Origin: Ditylenchus dipsaci | Taxonomy: Eukaryota > Nematoda > Chromadorea > Rhabditida > Anguinidae | Assembly (NCBI GenBank): GCA_004194705.1 | Contig: SADC01001267.1 | Coordinates: 1 to 64,000, forward strand | Length of the DNA: 64,000 bases | Direction: 5' to 3' | Shown here: in pieces, positions 20,721 to 31,949 of the stretch | Layout: each line of letters starts with the position of its first letter | How positions within the stretch are numbered: the first letter of the stretch is position 1 | The notes under the pieces: generated by a model | What the model saw: the letters and a program-made list of their open reading frames with translations, nothing else | Database searches by the model: none | Told to the model about the DNA's origin: nothing | Program-made: the position numbers and the translations under genes

Positions 20721-22089
20721 GTTTGGCTGGTTCATACTAAAAATTGCTGTCATTGCTGTAGCAGACCTTTTCTCTGCTCTCCCTCGAACCACAGGCTCTT
20801 CTTCTTCATCGACGATTCGAAAAGCTTGCTGATTTTCTTCATCGCTTAATTGGTATTCTGTCGACTGGTCTTCATCACTTATCCCATCCATGGCTATCTA
20901 AGATCATAAAAAGTACAAAAAATAACATCAAAGCTTTAGTTTAGAAAGCTAGAAATTTTTTCTGAAACAGTTTTTTGTCAAACGTATATTTTTCGAATGT
21001 ATGTTGCACAAACAGGTCTTTTCAGAAATGCGCTTTGTTGAAATTTGTTTTTGGCGAATTGACTTTTTGGAGAACTTTGACTTTTAAGAAACAGTACTTT
21101 ATTATAACATCTAATTATAGAAACTGGGTAGCGCCAAAAAAATTTCATTTTTTCAGGCTTTATAACCTTTTTTCTGAACTAAATCGACATGCTGAAGATG
21201 GTTTGATAGTGGTAAAATAAAAATTCTCGGGTATTTTTTGAGTGTTGAGGAATGATTGATTTTACCAAAACTCGATTTCACCAAAACTCAAAAAATGATC
21301 GAAAAAAACGGCATTCTACCACTATCAAATCATCTTCAGCATGCCTGAATTAGTCCAGAAACCAGGTTTTATTGCCCAAAAAAGGTAAAAAAATGCTCCA
21401 AGTGGACGACCACTTGGTTCGGTTGTTTCAGAGTAAAGAACCAATTATAACGGTACTCCTCAGTTGAGCTCGTGGTGCCGAGGTAAACGTGATTGGGTGA
21501 ATGTTTCAGGTCTCAGGTTCGATTCCCCATACCTGAACATCTCAAAATATCTCAGGATCATTATACCTGTGACACAAAAGGAACCAGAAAAGGCCTTTAC
21601 CAAAATTTTTTTTTATCAAAAGGGGGATCGAACTTTTCCTATGCTGTAGCGAGTCGCTGTAGCGAGTCACAATTGTAGCGAGTCGCTGTAGCGAGTCGCA
21701 ATTGTAGCGAGTCGCTGTAGCGAGTCACAATTGCAGCGAGTCGCTGTAGCGAGTCACAATTGTAGCGAGTCGCTGTAGCGAGTCGCAATTGTAGCGAGTC
21801 GCTGTAGCGAGTCACAATTGTAGCGAGTCGCTGTAGCGAGTCACAAGTTGTAGCGAGTCGACGTTTTACCTATAGGGTAGGTAAGTAAGTATTCATCGGA
21901 ATGTTTATTTAAAACCCCTGTGGAGGTATATACCCACACGTATGGGTATATGTCCATACCCGCGTTTATTTGATTCAGGCCAACGTAAGATAATAGAAAA
22001 AGATCAACTGAGTAACATCACCTGGGATCTGCCACTTGGGTAGCTCCACCTAGGCAGGTCCTCTATCTGTGTATTATTTACTGCTCACC

Positions 22090-22530
22090 TTCACCAAGGT
22101 AGCACCACCTGGCTACCACCAACTGGGTACCACAAACTGGGTACCACCATCATACTTGCGCGGCCGCTGGCGGCCCACTGGGTAAATTGGCAAATTTGGA
22201 GCACCGCGGCGGAGGCGCTCATTTTTGAAAAGCCCCGGCGGAGGCAGCGGCGCTTTTTATTTTTTCGTAAAACGCGCAAGTATGACCACCATCCGGGTAC
22301 CACCATCTGGATACCACTATCTGGGTACCACCATCTGAAATCCACCATCTGGTACCACCATCTAAATACCACTATCTGGGTACCACCATCTGGGTACCAC
22401 CAACTGGGTACCACCAACAGGTTATCGCTATCTGGGTACCACCATCTGGGTACCACCAACTGGGTACCACCAACTGGGTATCACTATCTTGGTATCACCA
22501 TCTGAGTACCACCAACTGGGTATTACAAAC
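22090..22530. repeat. GGGTACCACCATCT tandem array
   Basis: Irregular units of 14-15 bp (TGGGTACCACCAACT or TGGGTACCACCATCT). The array is interrupted by a 134-bp GC-rich insertion. The Trp/Tyr/Pro-rich reading frame across it follows from the unit and is not a gene. Confidence 0.85.
22151..22284. repeat. 134-bp GC-rich MITE with 8-bp duplication
   Basis: CATACTTGCGCGG at the left and CGCGCAAGTATG at the right, flanked on each side by ACCACCAT. That word is also part of the surrounding array, so the duplication is suggestive and not proof. The base composition (GGCGGCCC, CCGCGGCGGAGGC) is far more GC-rich than its neighbours. Confidence 0.7.
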
Positions 22531-22548
22531 TTTTCAATAAAAATTTCT

Positions 22549-23462
22549 GACGCTACTGGCTTATACTACCCCCCCCCCCAAAAAGCTACTTTCTTATACC
22601 CCCCCCCAAAAACCGACTTTTTTGGGAGTGTCTAAAAACCATTTTTATGCAATAATTTTGCCATAAAGGAACCAGAAAAGCAGTTAAAAGGGATTATGGG
22701 CTGTATTGGAGGGGAAGGGAATAATACAGGGGCCACTTTTTTAGCTGCTTTACCATGTTTTTCAACTCGAGCCGTGGCAAAAATAGACTCTATATGCATT
22801 TTATGATCAAGTGTACTAATCGGAATCATGTCTAAGGTAAGTGCGTGCGCGCATCTCTAACTCTCAAGCCCCTGCGCCCCCTTCGGGGGCGCAGGGGCTT
22901 GGGGGCTTGGAGTTGAGATGCGCACACCCACATACCTTAGACACAAATCACTCGAAAGCGACTCTGGATGCATGAAAAAACATGCATACCAGAGTTATTT
23001 ATGCGGTAGGCCCCAGTATTCAAAACTATGTTCAACATCTTTGATTTTGCGACCGAAAAGGGTTTCCCTCCTCTTCAGGCCTGGGGATACGAGCCAGAGG
23101 CTCAGCCATCCAAAAGTTAAAGGACAACCATCAGGATCCACCCGGCTGATCGGTCCGATCATTTCGAGTCCTTATACTTTTACGTGCACCACAAGTGGCT
23201 TGGTTTGAAAGTGACTTCAATGCTAAGAGAATTAATACTCTTTGGTACTTATAGGCACTATAGAAGTGGCTCCTGTTTTGTCCCTTCCCCTCCCAATAGA
23301 GCCCTTGAACCCTATTTTAATTGCTTTTCTGGACCTTTTATGGCGAAATTATTGCTTAAAAATATGTTTTGACCACTCCTAAAAATCTTGATTTTGGGGG
23401 GGGGGGGTAGTATAAGCCAGTAGGTCCGAGGATTGGGGGGGGGGGTATAAGCCAGTAGCGCC
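22549..23462 (-). mobile_element. MITE-like element with 8-bp duplication, copy B
   Basis: AAATTTCT lies at 22541-22548 and 23463-23470. The terminal repeats are the same G(A/G)CGCTACTGGC as copy A, and the interior is nearly identical to it in reverse orientation over most of its length (for example TGAAGTCACTTTCAAACC and its complement). Copy A is longer, mainly in its homopolymer tracts. Each copy has its own flanking duplication, so these are two transpositions, not one inverted duplication. Confidence 0.9.
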
Positions 23463-24712
23463 AAATTTCTGATACTATTTGGGTACTACCAACTGATTAA
23501 GGCTGCCTGGGTACCTTAACCTTGGTACCACTACCTAGGTACTACTACCTGAGTACCACACTTTTTTGTGTGTCACATTTTTTAACTTTTAAATTAGCGG
23601 GTACAAAAATTTGAACAGGTAAACCATAAAAAGTGTGACACACAAAAAAGTGTGACACACAAAAAAACGTGACACACAATAATTGCTGACGGAGAAACCG
23701 ACAAAAATACTATATGTAGATATAAACAGAATTTTATAGCCCTTGAGTTGCGCTACAACATAGTGCAAAAACAGTGCTGTAACACTTAACAATAAATCGA
23801 AACGTTAATCAAAATAGTTGTCTCTTGGTCAAAAAAGTCGTACTCTCAAAAGTGATTTGTTTCACAAGAAAAAATTTTTTCTTGAAAAACCGAAAAATAA
23901 GTCTTTATAATGGCAAGGTGAGATCTTTCAAACAAGCATAAACTTCGTAAAAGTCTTTACGCGAAAAAAATTACAGACTTAAAGGACCATGATTTTTGCG
24001 CGCAGCGGCACACGCAAAATTTGAATTGGCGGGGGACACTTCTCTTTCGTCTATCAGTGTAATCTTCGAGTCATTGGCCGTAATCATAGTCGGGGTCAAC
24101 TTTTAGGGTCAACTTTTTCTTAAATTCAAAAAATGTCAATATTTATCTTTATATTTTTTTATTTTAATATTCATGACCCTAGGGCAACTTTTTGAGCTCT
24201 ACAGAAAATATAGGCAGTTTTTCCGAGGGATTTGTTAAAATTCGACGCAGAAAAATCGGAGGATAAAAAAACTTGAGGGGTCAACTTGGGGTCAACATTT
24301 TTCAAAATTTTGTAGAAACAAGATTTCAAATTTCTGTAAAAGCCATCTTGTAGGCATCGAAAGTTGATGAGGGGTCAAAAATATCATATTTGGCACTTTT
24401 ATTCCAAAAAATTGATATTTTAGTAATTTTAACAAAAGTTGACCCCTAAAAAGTTGAGGGGTCAATTCGACTATGATCACAGCCATTCAAAATGACTCGA
24501 AAGAGTACAAAAAATTAAGTACTCGACACGAAAACTGGATAAAATTTTTGGATTAGATTTCAGTTATCTGAAGTCAGTAAAGCATACAATAAGAAAAATT
24601 GGTCCGAGGGTACATTTTAGATACTCTGAAATTTCGAGTACTCGACTTGATACCAGTGTTTCCAATAGTTTACTCAATAAAAAATTCATTCTCTTGATTA
24701 AAATGGAAATTT
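23463..24712. other. Gene-free stretch with two inverted repeats
   Basis: 23560-23680 repeats GTGTGACACACAAAAAA in both orientations. About 24070-24485 is a hairpin whose ends carry GGGGTCAACTTTT or its complement beside TAATCATAGTC/GACTATGATCA. No coding or RNA gene signal was found. Confidence 0.6.
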
Positions 24713-26071
24713 GACGCTACTTGCCCATAACCCTCCCCGGCAGGACTGCAGTATATGTCATAGCTCAGAAATGGCCAGAAACATCTTTTTTCAAAGTTTT
24801 AGCACCTGAAACGTGCTTGCAACACGTTTTTAAGGCGCGGACGGATATTTCACAGGTAAACCAAATGCCTTGGTCCCCCAAGCTAATTAAACCTATATAA
24901 GAGTATTCTACTTCGTTTTGTCACTGGAGACAGGCAAAAGAGTCTCTACCTGCATTTTCAATCAAGAGTCTAGCTCGGAATTATGTCTAAGGTAAGTGAG
25001 CTAAGGTAAGTCCCGAAGGGGGCGCAGGGGGCTTGGTGGCTTGGGGTTGAGATGCGCACACCCACATACCTTAGACACAAATCACTCGAAAGATACTCTG
25101 GATGCATAAAAATGTATACATTTCAGAGTTTCTTTATGCGTTAGGACCCAGTTAACAAAACTATGTTTAAATTGCATTATTTGGGGGTTTTTAGCACATT
25201 TAGGTACCCTTTTTTGGTTAAATTAGCTTGGGGACAGGTACATACAGTTGCGGACAATTTATAGCGGACGGCACGTTTATTATTAGACTTACTGTTTTTT
25301 CGTAAATATTTTTAAATGCTTATAAAAATCGCGATAGGCAGTTTTGTAGAGCACTTAAAGGGCTACAATTATAGTTTACTACTTGTTATAAAAATATCAA
25401 TTTTGCGCGATTGCTTGAGGCGGTTTGGAAACCCCCTCGTTTTTCTCCCGACAATTGATAGCGGACGATTTTTTTTTTCAAGCTGATTGATTTTAATTTT
25501 TTATATATTGTCAACTTTTAATGACTATTTGTAAGCCCTGTTCCTCAGCTACAATTTGGTATATCAAACTTTTTTTTTGAATTATTATACGGAAAATTAT
25601 GACCATAGAAATAAAAGTGTCGATTTCTAGTCAAATTCAAATAAAATGTAAGGAAAATGGTTGTTTGACCACATAATTAAGAGGTTTTCTTAAAATTTTA
25701 AAAATCGAAATTTACGCCCTTTTGCATTGTTTGAAAGCTCTATGATTTCTCTACAAAATGACATTTCGATCGTTGTCGTAGGACCACTCTGCACTGAGAT
25801 ACAGATAGGTTGAAGTTGAAAACCTTGAAAAATGGCCGTTTTGCCTTATTTTAAGCCATTTTTCAGGGTTTTCAACTTCAACCTATCTGTATCTCAGTGC
25901 AGAGTGGTCCTACGACAACGATCGAAATGTCATTTTGTGGAGAAATCATAGAGCTTTCAAACAATTCAAAAGGGCGTAAATTTCGATTTTTAAAATTTTG
26001 AGAAAACCTCTTAATTATGTGGTCAAACAACCATTTTCCTTACATTCCTTACATTATATGCAAGTAGCGCC
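24713..26071. mobile_element. Divergent GACGCTACTTGCC element with large hairpin
   Basis: The ends GACGCTACTTGCCCATAACC and GCAAGTAGCGCC relate to copies A and B. Flanks GGAAATTT and GAAAATTT resemble an 8-bp duplication with one difference. Inside, 25640-26055 is an almost perfect hairpin (arms about 190 bp, including CGATCGTTGTCGTAGGACCA and its complement), apparently a separate insertion. The repeat hairpin with AAGGTAAGTG lies at 24975-25125. Confidence 0.65.
25640..26055. repeat. Near-perfect 400-bp hairpin
   Basis: The two arms are almost exact reverse complements, meeting near 25850 in a short AT-rich loop (GCCTTATTTTAAGC). Such conserved arms imply recent origin. A transcript would give long double-stranded RNA. 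No protein is encoded. Confidence 0.85.
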
Positions 26072-26169
26072 GAAAATTTCATATGAAAATTTTTCATTTT
26101 AATCTAGAGAATGAAAATTTTTTATTGAGTAAAAATTTAAGCAGGAGTAATATACGGCAAATGACATTG

Positions 26170-26780
26170 CGACCAGTCTTGCTTAATCAACCGGCGTTAT
26201 CAACCGGTTGATCACTTTCATCAACCGGTTGATCAACCGGAAATCAATCAATTGGTAGATGGTTCATGTGGCGGTTGATAAAATCCCGGTCTCAGCAAGA
26301 CTGATTGCGACAATTCAAATCGCGGAAAATTAAATTGCGGCAAGACCATATTGCAACAATTGTCGCAATAACAAAAAAACTATTTATTTTGATGAAATTG
26401 GTTGTGTCCATCTGCAACAAAAGGATTCTCAAACATTGTGGGATTCGAACATATGGAAGACTTACACAAAGTCTAATCAAAAAAATGGAATATTCACGCA
26501 AAATCCGTTCAAGAAAAGCATGTTCGAGCAATAACCTTTGATACCTGTTTTCAAGGATTCGCTCACTATGCGACATTCCCCTACCATGCTTTATCACTCT
26601 ATTTCCCAGATGAGTATGTGGCCCGTCCACGAAAATCACGCATGAAAGAATCGAGAATTTCCCTTTCATCAACCAGTTGGTTAACCGGAAATCAATCAAC
26701 CGGTGGATGGTTGATGTGGCGGTTGTTAAGCGAAAAATACCAATCAACCGGTTGATCGACTGGTAATCAATACACCGGCT
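26170..26780. repeat. CAACCGGTTGATC-rich repeat block
   Basis: CAACCGGTTGAT words flank (26190-26270 and 26670-26790) a unit of about 400 bp. The unit's core, about 26420-26650, recurs in reverse orientation at about 43600-43830 with high identity. An open frame through the core reads alike in both copies, but no known domain is visible. Confidence 0.6.
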
Positions 26781-27094
26781 GATAGCTGATGTGGCGGTCG
26801 ATTACAAAACAGAGAATGACTGAAATTCAGTTTTTCTTCATTTTTTCATAAATACTGAAAATGCGGATACGGTGCATGTGCGGTGCGAATGCAGACGAAA
26901 AACGGATTTTTTCTTCATGAAAAGTTTCTGTCAATTTTTGTAGTTTTATTTGAAAAATTTTGCCTGCGACCCTGAATACCAAAACCGGTATTAGGAATAC
27001 CGAAACGGTCAATTATAATTTTTCAAAAAAAAAATGCAAGAATCTAAAGAGGCTCTTTAAAAGAGCTATTTCACAAAGGAAAAAAAGGAGCATA

Positions 27095-27357
27095 CCGTAT
27101 TTTCTCTATTAAACGCCCCCTCTTCAATAAACGCCCCCTCTCTAATAAACGCCCCCCTTCAGTGACCTATATCTCAGCCCAAAAAAATAATTTTGCAAAT
27201 CTGTTTTTTGCGTTTTTTTAATTAGCACGAGTTTACCTAATTGCACTTTTCAGATTTTGGTTGAGCACCCAAAAATCTCAAAATCGAAATAATTTTTTTC
27301 CGATTTTTTTAGGGTTGAAAAATAAACGCCCCGGGGCGTTTAATAGAGAAAATACGG
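27095..27357. repeat. CCGTATTTTCTCTATTAAACG MITE with TA target
   Basis: TA flanks CCGTATTTTCTCTATTAAAC at the left and its complement at the right, with CGCCCC/GGGGCG subterminal tracts. It belongs to the same family as 8463-8715, with ATTAAACG in place of ATTACCG. Confidence 0.85.
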
Positions 27358-27609
27358 TATTAGTATAAAATAATCAGTTAGAATTTTTTTTAAAAAGTGG
27401 GTGAAGTGAAAAACGCATTTTCACGAAACACCGAAAACACCGATGATCATCTGTATCTGTACACAAATTAAGCTATCTTAAAAAATGCGCAAATTATTGT
27501 CGCTATATTGCCTTTTAATATAAACTTTCACATTTTTTAAAAATACAATTCAAAGTAAAATGACGTACACGTGACAAAAAATAAAAAGCTGGATTCAACA
27601 AAGACAAAA

Positions 27610-27840
27610 TTAATAAAAATTCCGATCATATATTGGATCGTCTGGATCGCCCTCCGTCGGCCGTCCGCCCATCCGTCTGCCGTCCGTTAGCCGGCATTCC
27701 TCCCCTTTTTCCTCCCCTAGTCCGTCCGACAGTCCACTTTTTAGGCGTGGCAGGGGCCCGGCGGACGGGCGCCTCACTATGCTTGATATTCGGAAAGTTC
27801 CGAATGTTACTGGATTTCCAGTACTCGACCCGCTAATCAT
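27610..27840. other. GC-rich island of CCGTCCG words, unassigned
   Basis: CGTCCGCCCATCCGTCTGCC and GGCGGACGGGCGCC form a partial inverted structure. Both strands are open for about 70 codons, a common effect of GC-rich repeat DNA. It lies 400 bp upstream of the NUS1-like gene. It could be a CpG-like promoter island or a repeat; I cannot tell. Confidence 0.3.
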
Positions 27841-28237
27841 ACTCGCAACAAAACTGTGCTAACGAAAAGCAGTTCAAGCAAAACACAATGCCAAAATTGC
27901 TAGTTTTTCTCAGCGGGATAATTTTCTTATTCGAACAACTATAAATGGCGTGTACTTATTTAAATAGGAGTTTCGCCTTTTAGATTCTGTGCTTCAGAGA
28001 CACTCTTTTCTTTTGGTTTGTCCTTTTCCCAGCCATGATTTTGTTTAGCTACAGACAAACTCGTCTATTGCTATTCAATCAGACTGTGAACAAAAAATTC
28101 CATTTGTTTCAGTTGCTATATTCCCGATGTGCAAATATCCACCCTTATTCTCTGATCTTTTGTCTTTTTTATATTGTGTCGCTAGTTGGTTCGAAATTTC
28201 GCTTCTTTTGATAGAATAATTTTTTTTGTTCTCAGGT

Positions 28238-31200
28238 ATGCCTGATGAGACGATGGCCGTGACTTTACTAAGGACAACTTTGGCCTATTGCCTTCAGTTT
28301 ATACTCGGAATTGTTCTGCTATTACACAATCAGCTCAAATTTGGGTTAATTGGGGGTCTAAAAGATGTTTGCAGTTGTTACCTTTCTGACAATTCCAAAA
28401 TCAGGAATAAGAACAGTCAGTTGAAGGTGGAAACAGTGCCCAGGCATATTGCTGTGGTATTTGTGGAGCAGTCTCTTATAGATTATGTAGGTTCTTTTAT
28501 ATTCAAGTGGCACACTATTTAATACTCCACCGTTATTCTTCTTTAGGAGATCATTTGTTTAATTTCATCTTTGGAAAAAGTTTCAAACCAAACACACAAA
28601 AAACGTTCTGATAATGACAAAAAGACAATTCTTGGTCAACGGGAGGACTATATTGGGCGAGAGGGTGGCCCAAAAAAATTCGGCCACCTTAAAAAATTGA
28701 AGTACGTAACCACTTGCCGGTCGGTTTCCGATTTTTGGGTGGCAAGCCCTCGGAAACCTCCTCAACAATGCCGGCTGTGATAAAGAGAAACACCACAAAG
28801 CTCCTAGGTAGCTTAACCACTGCCAGCGATTTTCCTGGGGAAATCGCTGGCAAGGAGCTATCTACGCAATTTTTTCAAGTGGCCGCGTTTTTTTGGGCCA
28901 CCCTATATTCAACAACCGGAAAATTCAAAACCCGGATAATTCATAAGAGGAAAATTCAAGAACTGCATATTCAAAAAGCGAATAATTCAACAGTGGATTA
29001 TTTAAAAACCGGATAATTCAACAGAGTAATTTTCAATAGTCGGATATTTCAACTGATAAATTTCGGTTAAATCGGGAAATCAGACCGAATGCCGACGTTT
29101 TCGCAAAAAAATTGGTAAAGTGTCTGACTGTTGAATTTTACCCTGTTGAATTATCCGGTTTTTGGATTTTACTTTGTTGAATAACCCGACTGTTGAATAT
29201 TATTCTGTTAAATTATTCGCTTTTGAATTATCCGTTGATGAATTTTCCTCTGATGAAGTATCCGGGTTTTGAATTTTCCGGTTGTTGAATAGACCCCCGG
29301 GCCTAAACTTTGGGTTCTTTCCTGTTATCGGGACCTCACTAAAATAAGTTCTTTAAATTCATTGTTTCTTGGTCAAACCATTGCCATCACCATGATCACT
29401 TTTATAATGAGGTGCTTCGGATAACGATAAGAACCATTGCACTTTCTGGTGAGGTGCCGATAACAGGAAAGAACTGAATTTTCCTCTGATGAATTATCCG
29501 GGGTTTGAATTTTCCGGTTGTTGAATAGACCCCCGGGCCTAAACTTTGGGTTCTTTCCTGTTATCGGGACCTCACTAAAAATAAGTTCTTTAAATTCATT
29601 GTTTCTTGGTCAAACCATTGCCATCACCATGATCACTTTTATAATGAGGTGCTTCGGATGACCGATAAGAACCATTGCACTTTCTGGTGAGGTGCCGATA
29701 ACAGGAAAGAACTGAATTTTCCTCTGATGAATTATCCGGGTTTGAATTTTCCGGTTGTTGAATAGACCCCCGGGCTCGAATAGTTAATGGTTTAGATTTT
29801 AAACAACCAAGCCCTTTGCGCCCACAGTGGGGCGCAGGGGGCTTGGTTGCTTGGGGTTGAGATGCGCACACTCACGTACCTTAGACACAAATCACTCGAA
29901 AAAAACTCTGGATGCATAAAACATTATTCATGCGGTAGGCCCCAATTAAAGGAAGAGACAGGGTTCTGCCAGGACCCTGTCGGAACAGGGTCCTGGCAGA
30001 ACCCTGGAAGAGACAAGACCCTGTCTCTTCCTTATCATGGCAATTTGAAAGGTTTGAACGCGCGCGGGACCACATAGATTTTGTCAATAATATTTTCGAA
30101 TTATTTTTTGTTTGCATTTTATAAATTTTTAACGTTATGTCATATTAGACATAAGTCACATTGTAACAGTGACGGTTGTGAAGCAGGGAAAGTTGGGTAA
30201 GTTTGTTCCATAACATACAGTAGCGGACAAAAAATTGAACACATGGTTACATTTTATAAATCGTGAAAGTTTTGGAATTTTTCCTGCGTGTTGAAAGTTC
30301 TGTTAAAGGCAAAGATGTAGCATTTTTCTTCCTCTTTCAAATGCTTAGTTCAATTTTTTAATTGTCAGGCTTTGACATCGTTGTAAATTCATTTTTCTGA
30401 TACGAGTCCATTTTATACCCGGACAAAAAAATTGAACTAAGCATTTGAAAGAGGAAGAAAAATGCTACATCTTTGCCTTTAACAGAACTTTCAACACGCA
30501 GGAAAAATTCCAAAACTTTCACGATTTATAAAATGTAACCATGTGTTCAATTTTTTTTGTCCGCTACTGTAGCAGTTTTAAAGGTGTCAATGCGCGCGGG
30601 ACCACACACGTTTTGTCAATAATGTTTTCGAATTGTTTTTGTTTGATTTCACTGTTTTGAAAATAAATTTGTAAATTTGTTCAAAATCTAAACCATAACT
30701 ATTCGAGCCCAACGTTGCTTGACCATGCCAAATCAGAATATATTCTACAGGGTCCTTTAAACGAGACAGGGTCCTTTAACAAAACTATGTTCAAGATCTT
30801 TCTTTTGTTCAAAATTGACCTCTTTTTAGTCTATTACCAGCCCCAATACAGGCCTAAATTCCTTCAGAATTTCTCAAAGAGGGTACTTTCAGGTGGACCC
30901 AGAACTCAATTTTTTGTAGATCTTAACCTAAAAATAATGTCTTTTTTGAACTCTTGATGTGATCTTAGGTTGGTGGTGGAGTGTATATGCGAGTCGCACC
31001 AATTTTTTGGTTTATTATGTCAAAGACACTATTTTACTTGGTCCCCCTGTGTTTTGGGTCCTGGTATCTGGATGGCCTGTGGATGGACAAGGCCTAAACT
31101 GCAGGGAGGGATAATAGAAAATTGAAATATCGAAATAAATAGAAGAAAAAAATTATGGGCATTTAAAATTGTGAGAAATTATTGGGACATCTTGCAATTA

Positions 31201-31949
31201 ATTGGCCAGGTTTCTTTTAAATACGGGTTTTAATGAATCTCTTGTCATGAATTCCATTTCTTAAGATCCTTTCTTATTTAATCCCAGGTAGGTGGGGAAT
31301 TAAATAATCTAGCTTTTCCAAAAATATTTTTACATTTATTAATTGATTCTTCTAGAACTGCATCACCGATATGATTTCCCATTCACTGGATGCTGGACTG
31401 GAGTGCATCACTTTCTACGATCCATGGTCAATTCTTCATAATGATCAACAACGTCTTCAAAAATTCATCAGGACCTGGAGCAGTAAAATGGCTATCGACG
31501 GAAGAATACTGCTTGAGTCAGATAAATATGACCGAAGCATCATTAGTCACAAACAACTCAGGTAATTGTGTTGGGATCATTCCATGGCAAGCAAGGACTA
31601 GTCAGAGCTTGCAAAAAAGTTGGTTAACTGTGGGCCACTCTTGTACAATAATTGAAAATTTTTAGTTGTGCCGATCCTCGGAAGTGGTGACTCCAGCCGA
31701 AATTACCGAAGCCCTAAAGCAAGACTCAATTTGGAGCCGGACCTGCTAGTGAAGTTGGGAGCTGACCATTGGTCTCTCGCGGGATATCCAGCTTTCAGTT
31801 TGCGAGTCACAGAACTTGTGGGAGTCCGTCGATTTCAGTCCAGTGGGTGTATTAAAAAAGTGAATTCCATGCAGTTCTTCAACAATTCAATGGACGTGAT
31901 CGCCGGATCGGCAGGTAGCAACGAGTGGACAAGAGTTTTGTGGGGATAA
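28238..31949 (+). CDS. NUS1: NUS1/Nogo-B-receptor-like cis-prenyltransferase subunit
   Basis: The non-catalytic partner of dehydrodolichyl diphosphate synthase in the ER membrane, required to make dolichol for glycosylation. Exon 1 (ATG at 28238) encodes a membrane segment, LAYCLQFILGIVLLLHNQLK, and then LKVETVPRHIAVVFVEQ, the first strand of the prenyltransferase fold. It ends at 28491 before GTAGGT. After a roughly 2.9-kb repeat-filled intron, exon 2 starts at 31356 (NCITDMISHSLDAGLECITF, then YDPW), ending near 31561. A last exon carries EPDLLVKLG and LAGYPAFSLRVTEL, matching the PDPDLVLKFG/IRLTEI region. Frames between exons 2 and 3 do not join cleanly; a one-base break within exon 2 is likely. 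The C-terminus reads TRVLWG, not the usual RxG motif. Start, middle and end match; internal joins are uncertain. Confidence 0.75.
28645..28910. repeat. MITE with GGGTGGCCCAAAAAA ends in NUS1 intron
   Basis: GGGTGGCCCAAAAAAATTCG at the left is mirrored by GCGTTTTTTTGGGCCACCC at the right, with TATA beside both ends. AGCGATTT/AAATCGCT arms lie inside. It is probably a Tc1/mariner-type MITE. Confidence 0.65.
28909..29760. repeat. Array of ATTCAA/GGATAATTC words plus 240-bp tandem copy
   Basis: 28909-29290 alternates TTCAAAACCCGGATAATTC-type words, then their complements, so it is an inverted pair of word arrays. From 29281 a unit of about 239 bp is present twice in tandem (about 29281-29518 and 29519-29760), each holding GTTCTTTCCTGTTATCGG and its complement. 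The two units differ at only a few bases, so the duplication is recent or a collapsed/expanded assembly artefact. Confidence 0.7.
30218..30569. repeat. Tc1/mariner-type MITE, CAGTAGCGGACAAAAAA ends
   Basis: TA flanks both ends. CAGTAGCGGACAAAAAATTG at the left and its near complement at the right extend into almost perfect 160-bp arms. It lies in the long NUS1 intron, within a repeat whose other copies are at 30050-30215 and 56020-56220 (GCGCGGGACCACA...TTTTCGAATTG). Confidence 0.85.

Larger units (their letters stand above)
19029..21870. mobile_element. TIR element with GACTCGCTACA arrays, 8-bp duplication
   Basis: TATAGGGT occurs at 19021-19028 and again at 21871-21878. The left end has about five GACTCGCTACA-type units (to 19110). 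The right end has a longer inverted array of GTAGCGAGTCGCTGTAGCGA words (21640-21860). The terminal unit order TCGACTCGCTACAAC, TGTGACTCGC matches between ends. The middle contains two or more nested MITEs with CCAAGTGGTCG ends and an inverted pair (19350-19560 against 20960-21150). No transposase is present. Confidence 0.85.

Noticed and set aside
22091..22459. Trp/Tyr/Gly-rich open frame
   Set aside because: Result of the GGGTACCACC minisatellite, interrupted by a GC-rich insertion.
27610..27840. Two overlapping open frames on opposite strands in GC-rich DNA
   Set aside because: GC-rich repeat words lower stop frequency on both strands; no known protein features.
31666..31735. Alternative frame in the NUS1 last exon reading TPAEITEALKQDSIW
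   Set aside because: Resembles the family and may be the true frame, but it ends at a stop before the clearly conserved EPDLLVKLG; I left the exon join open and did not call a separate gene.
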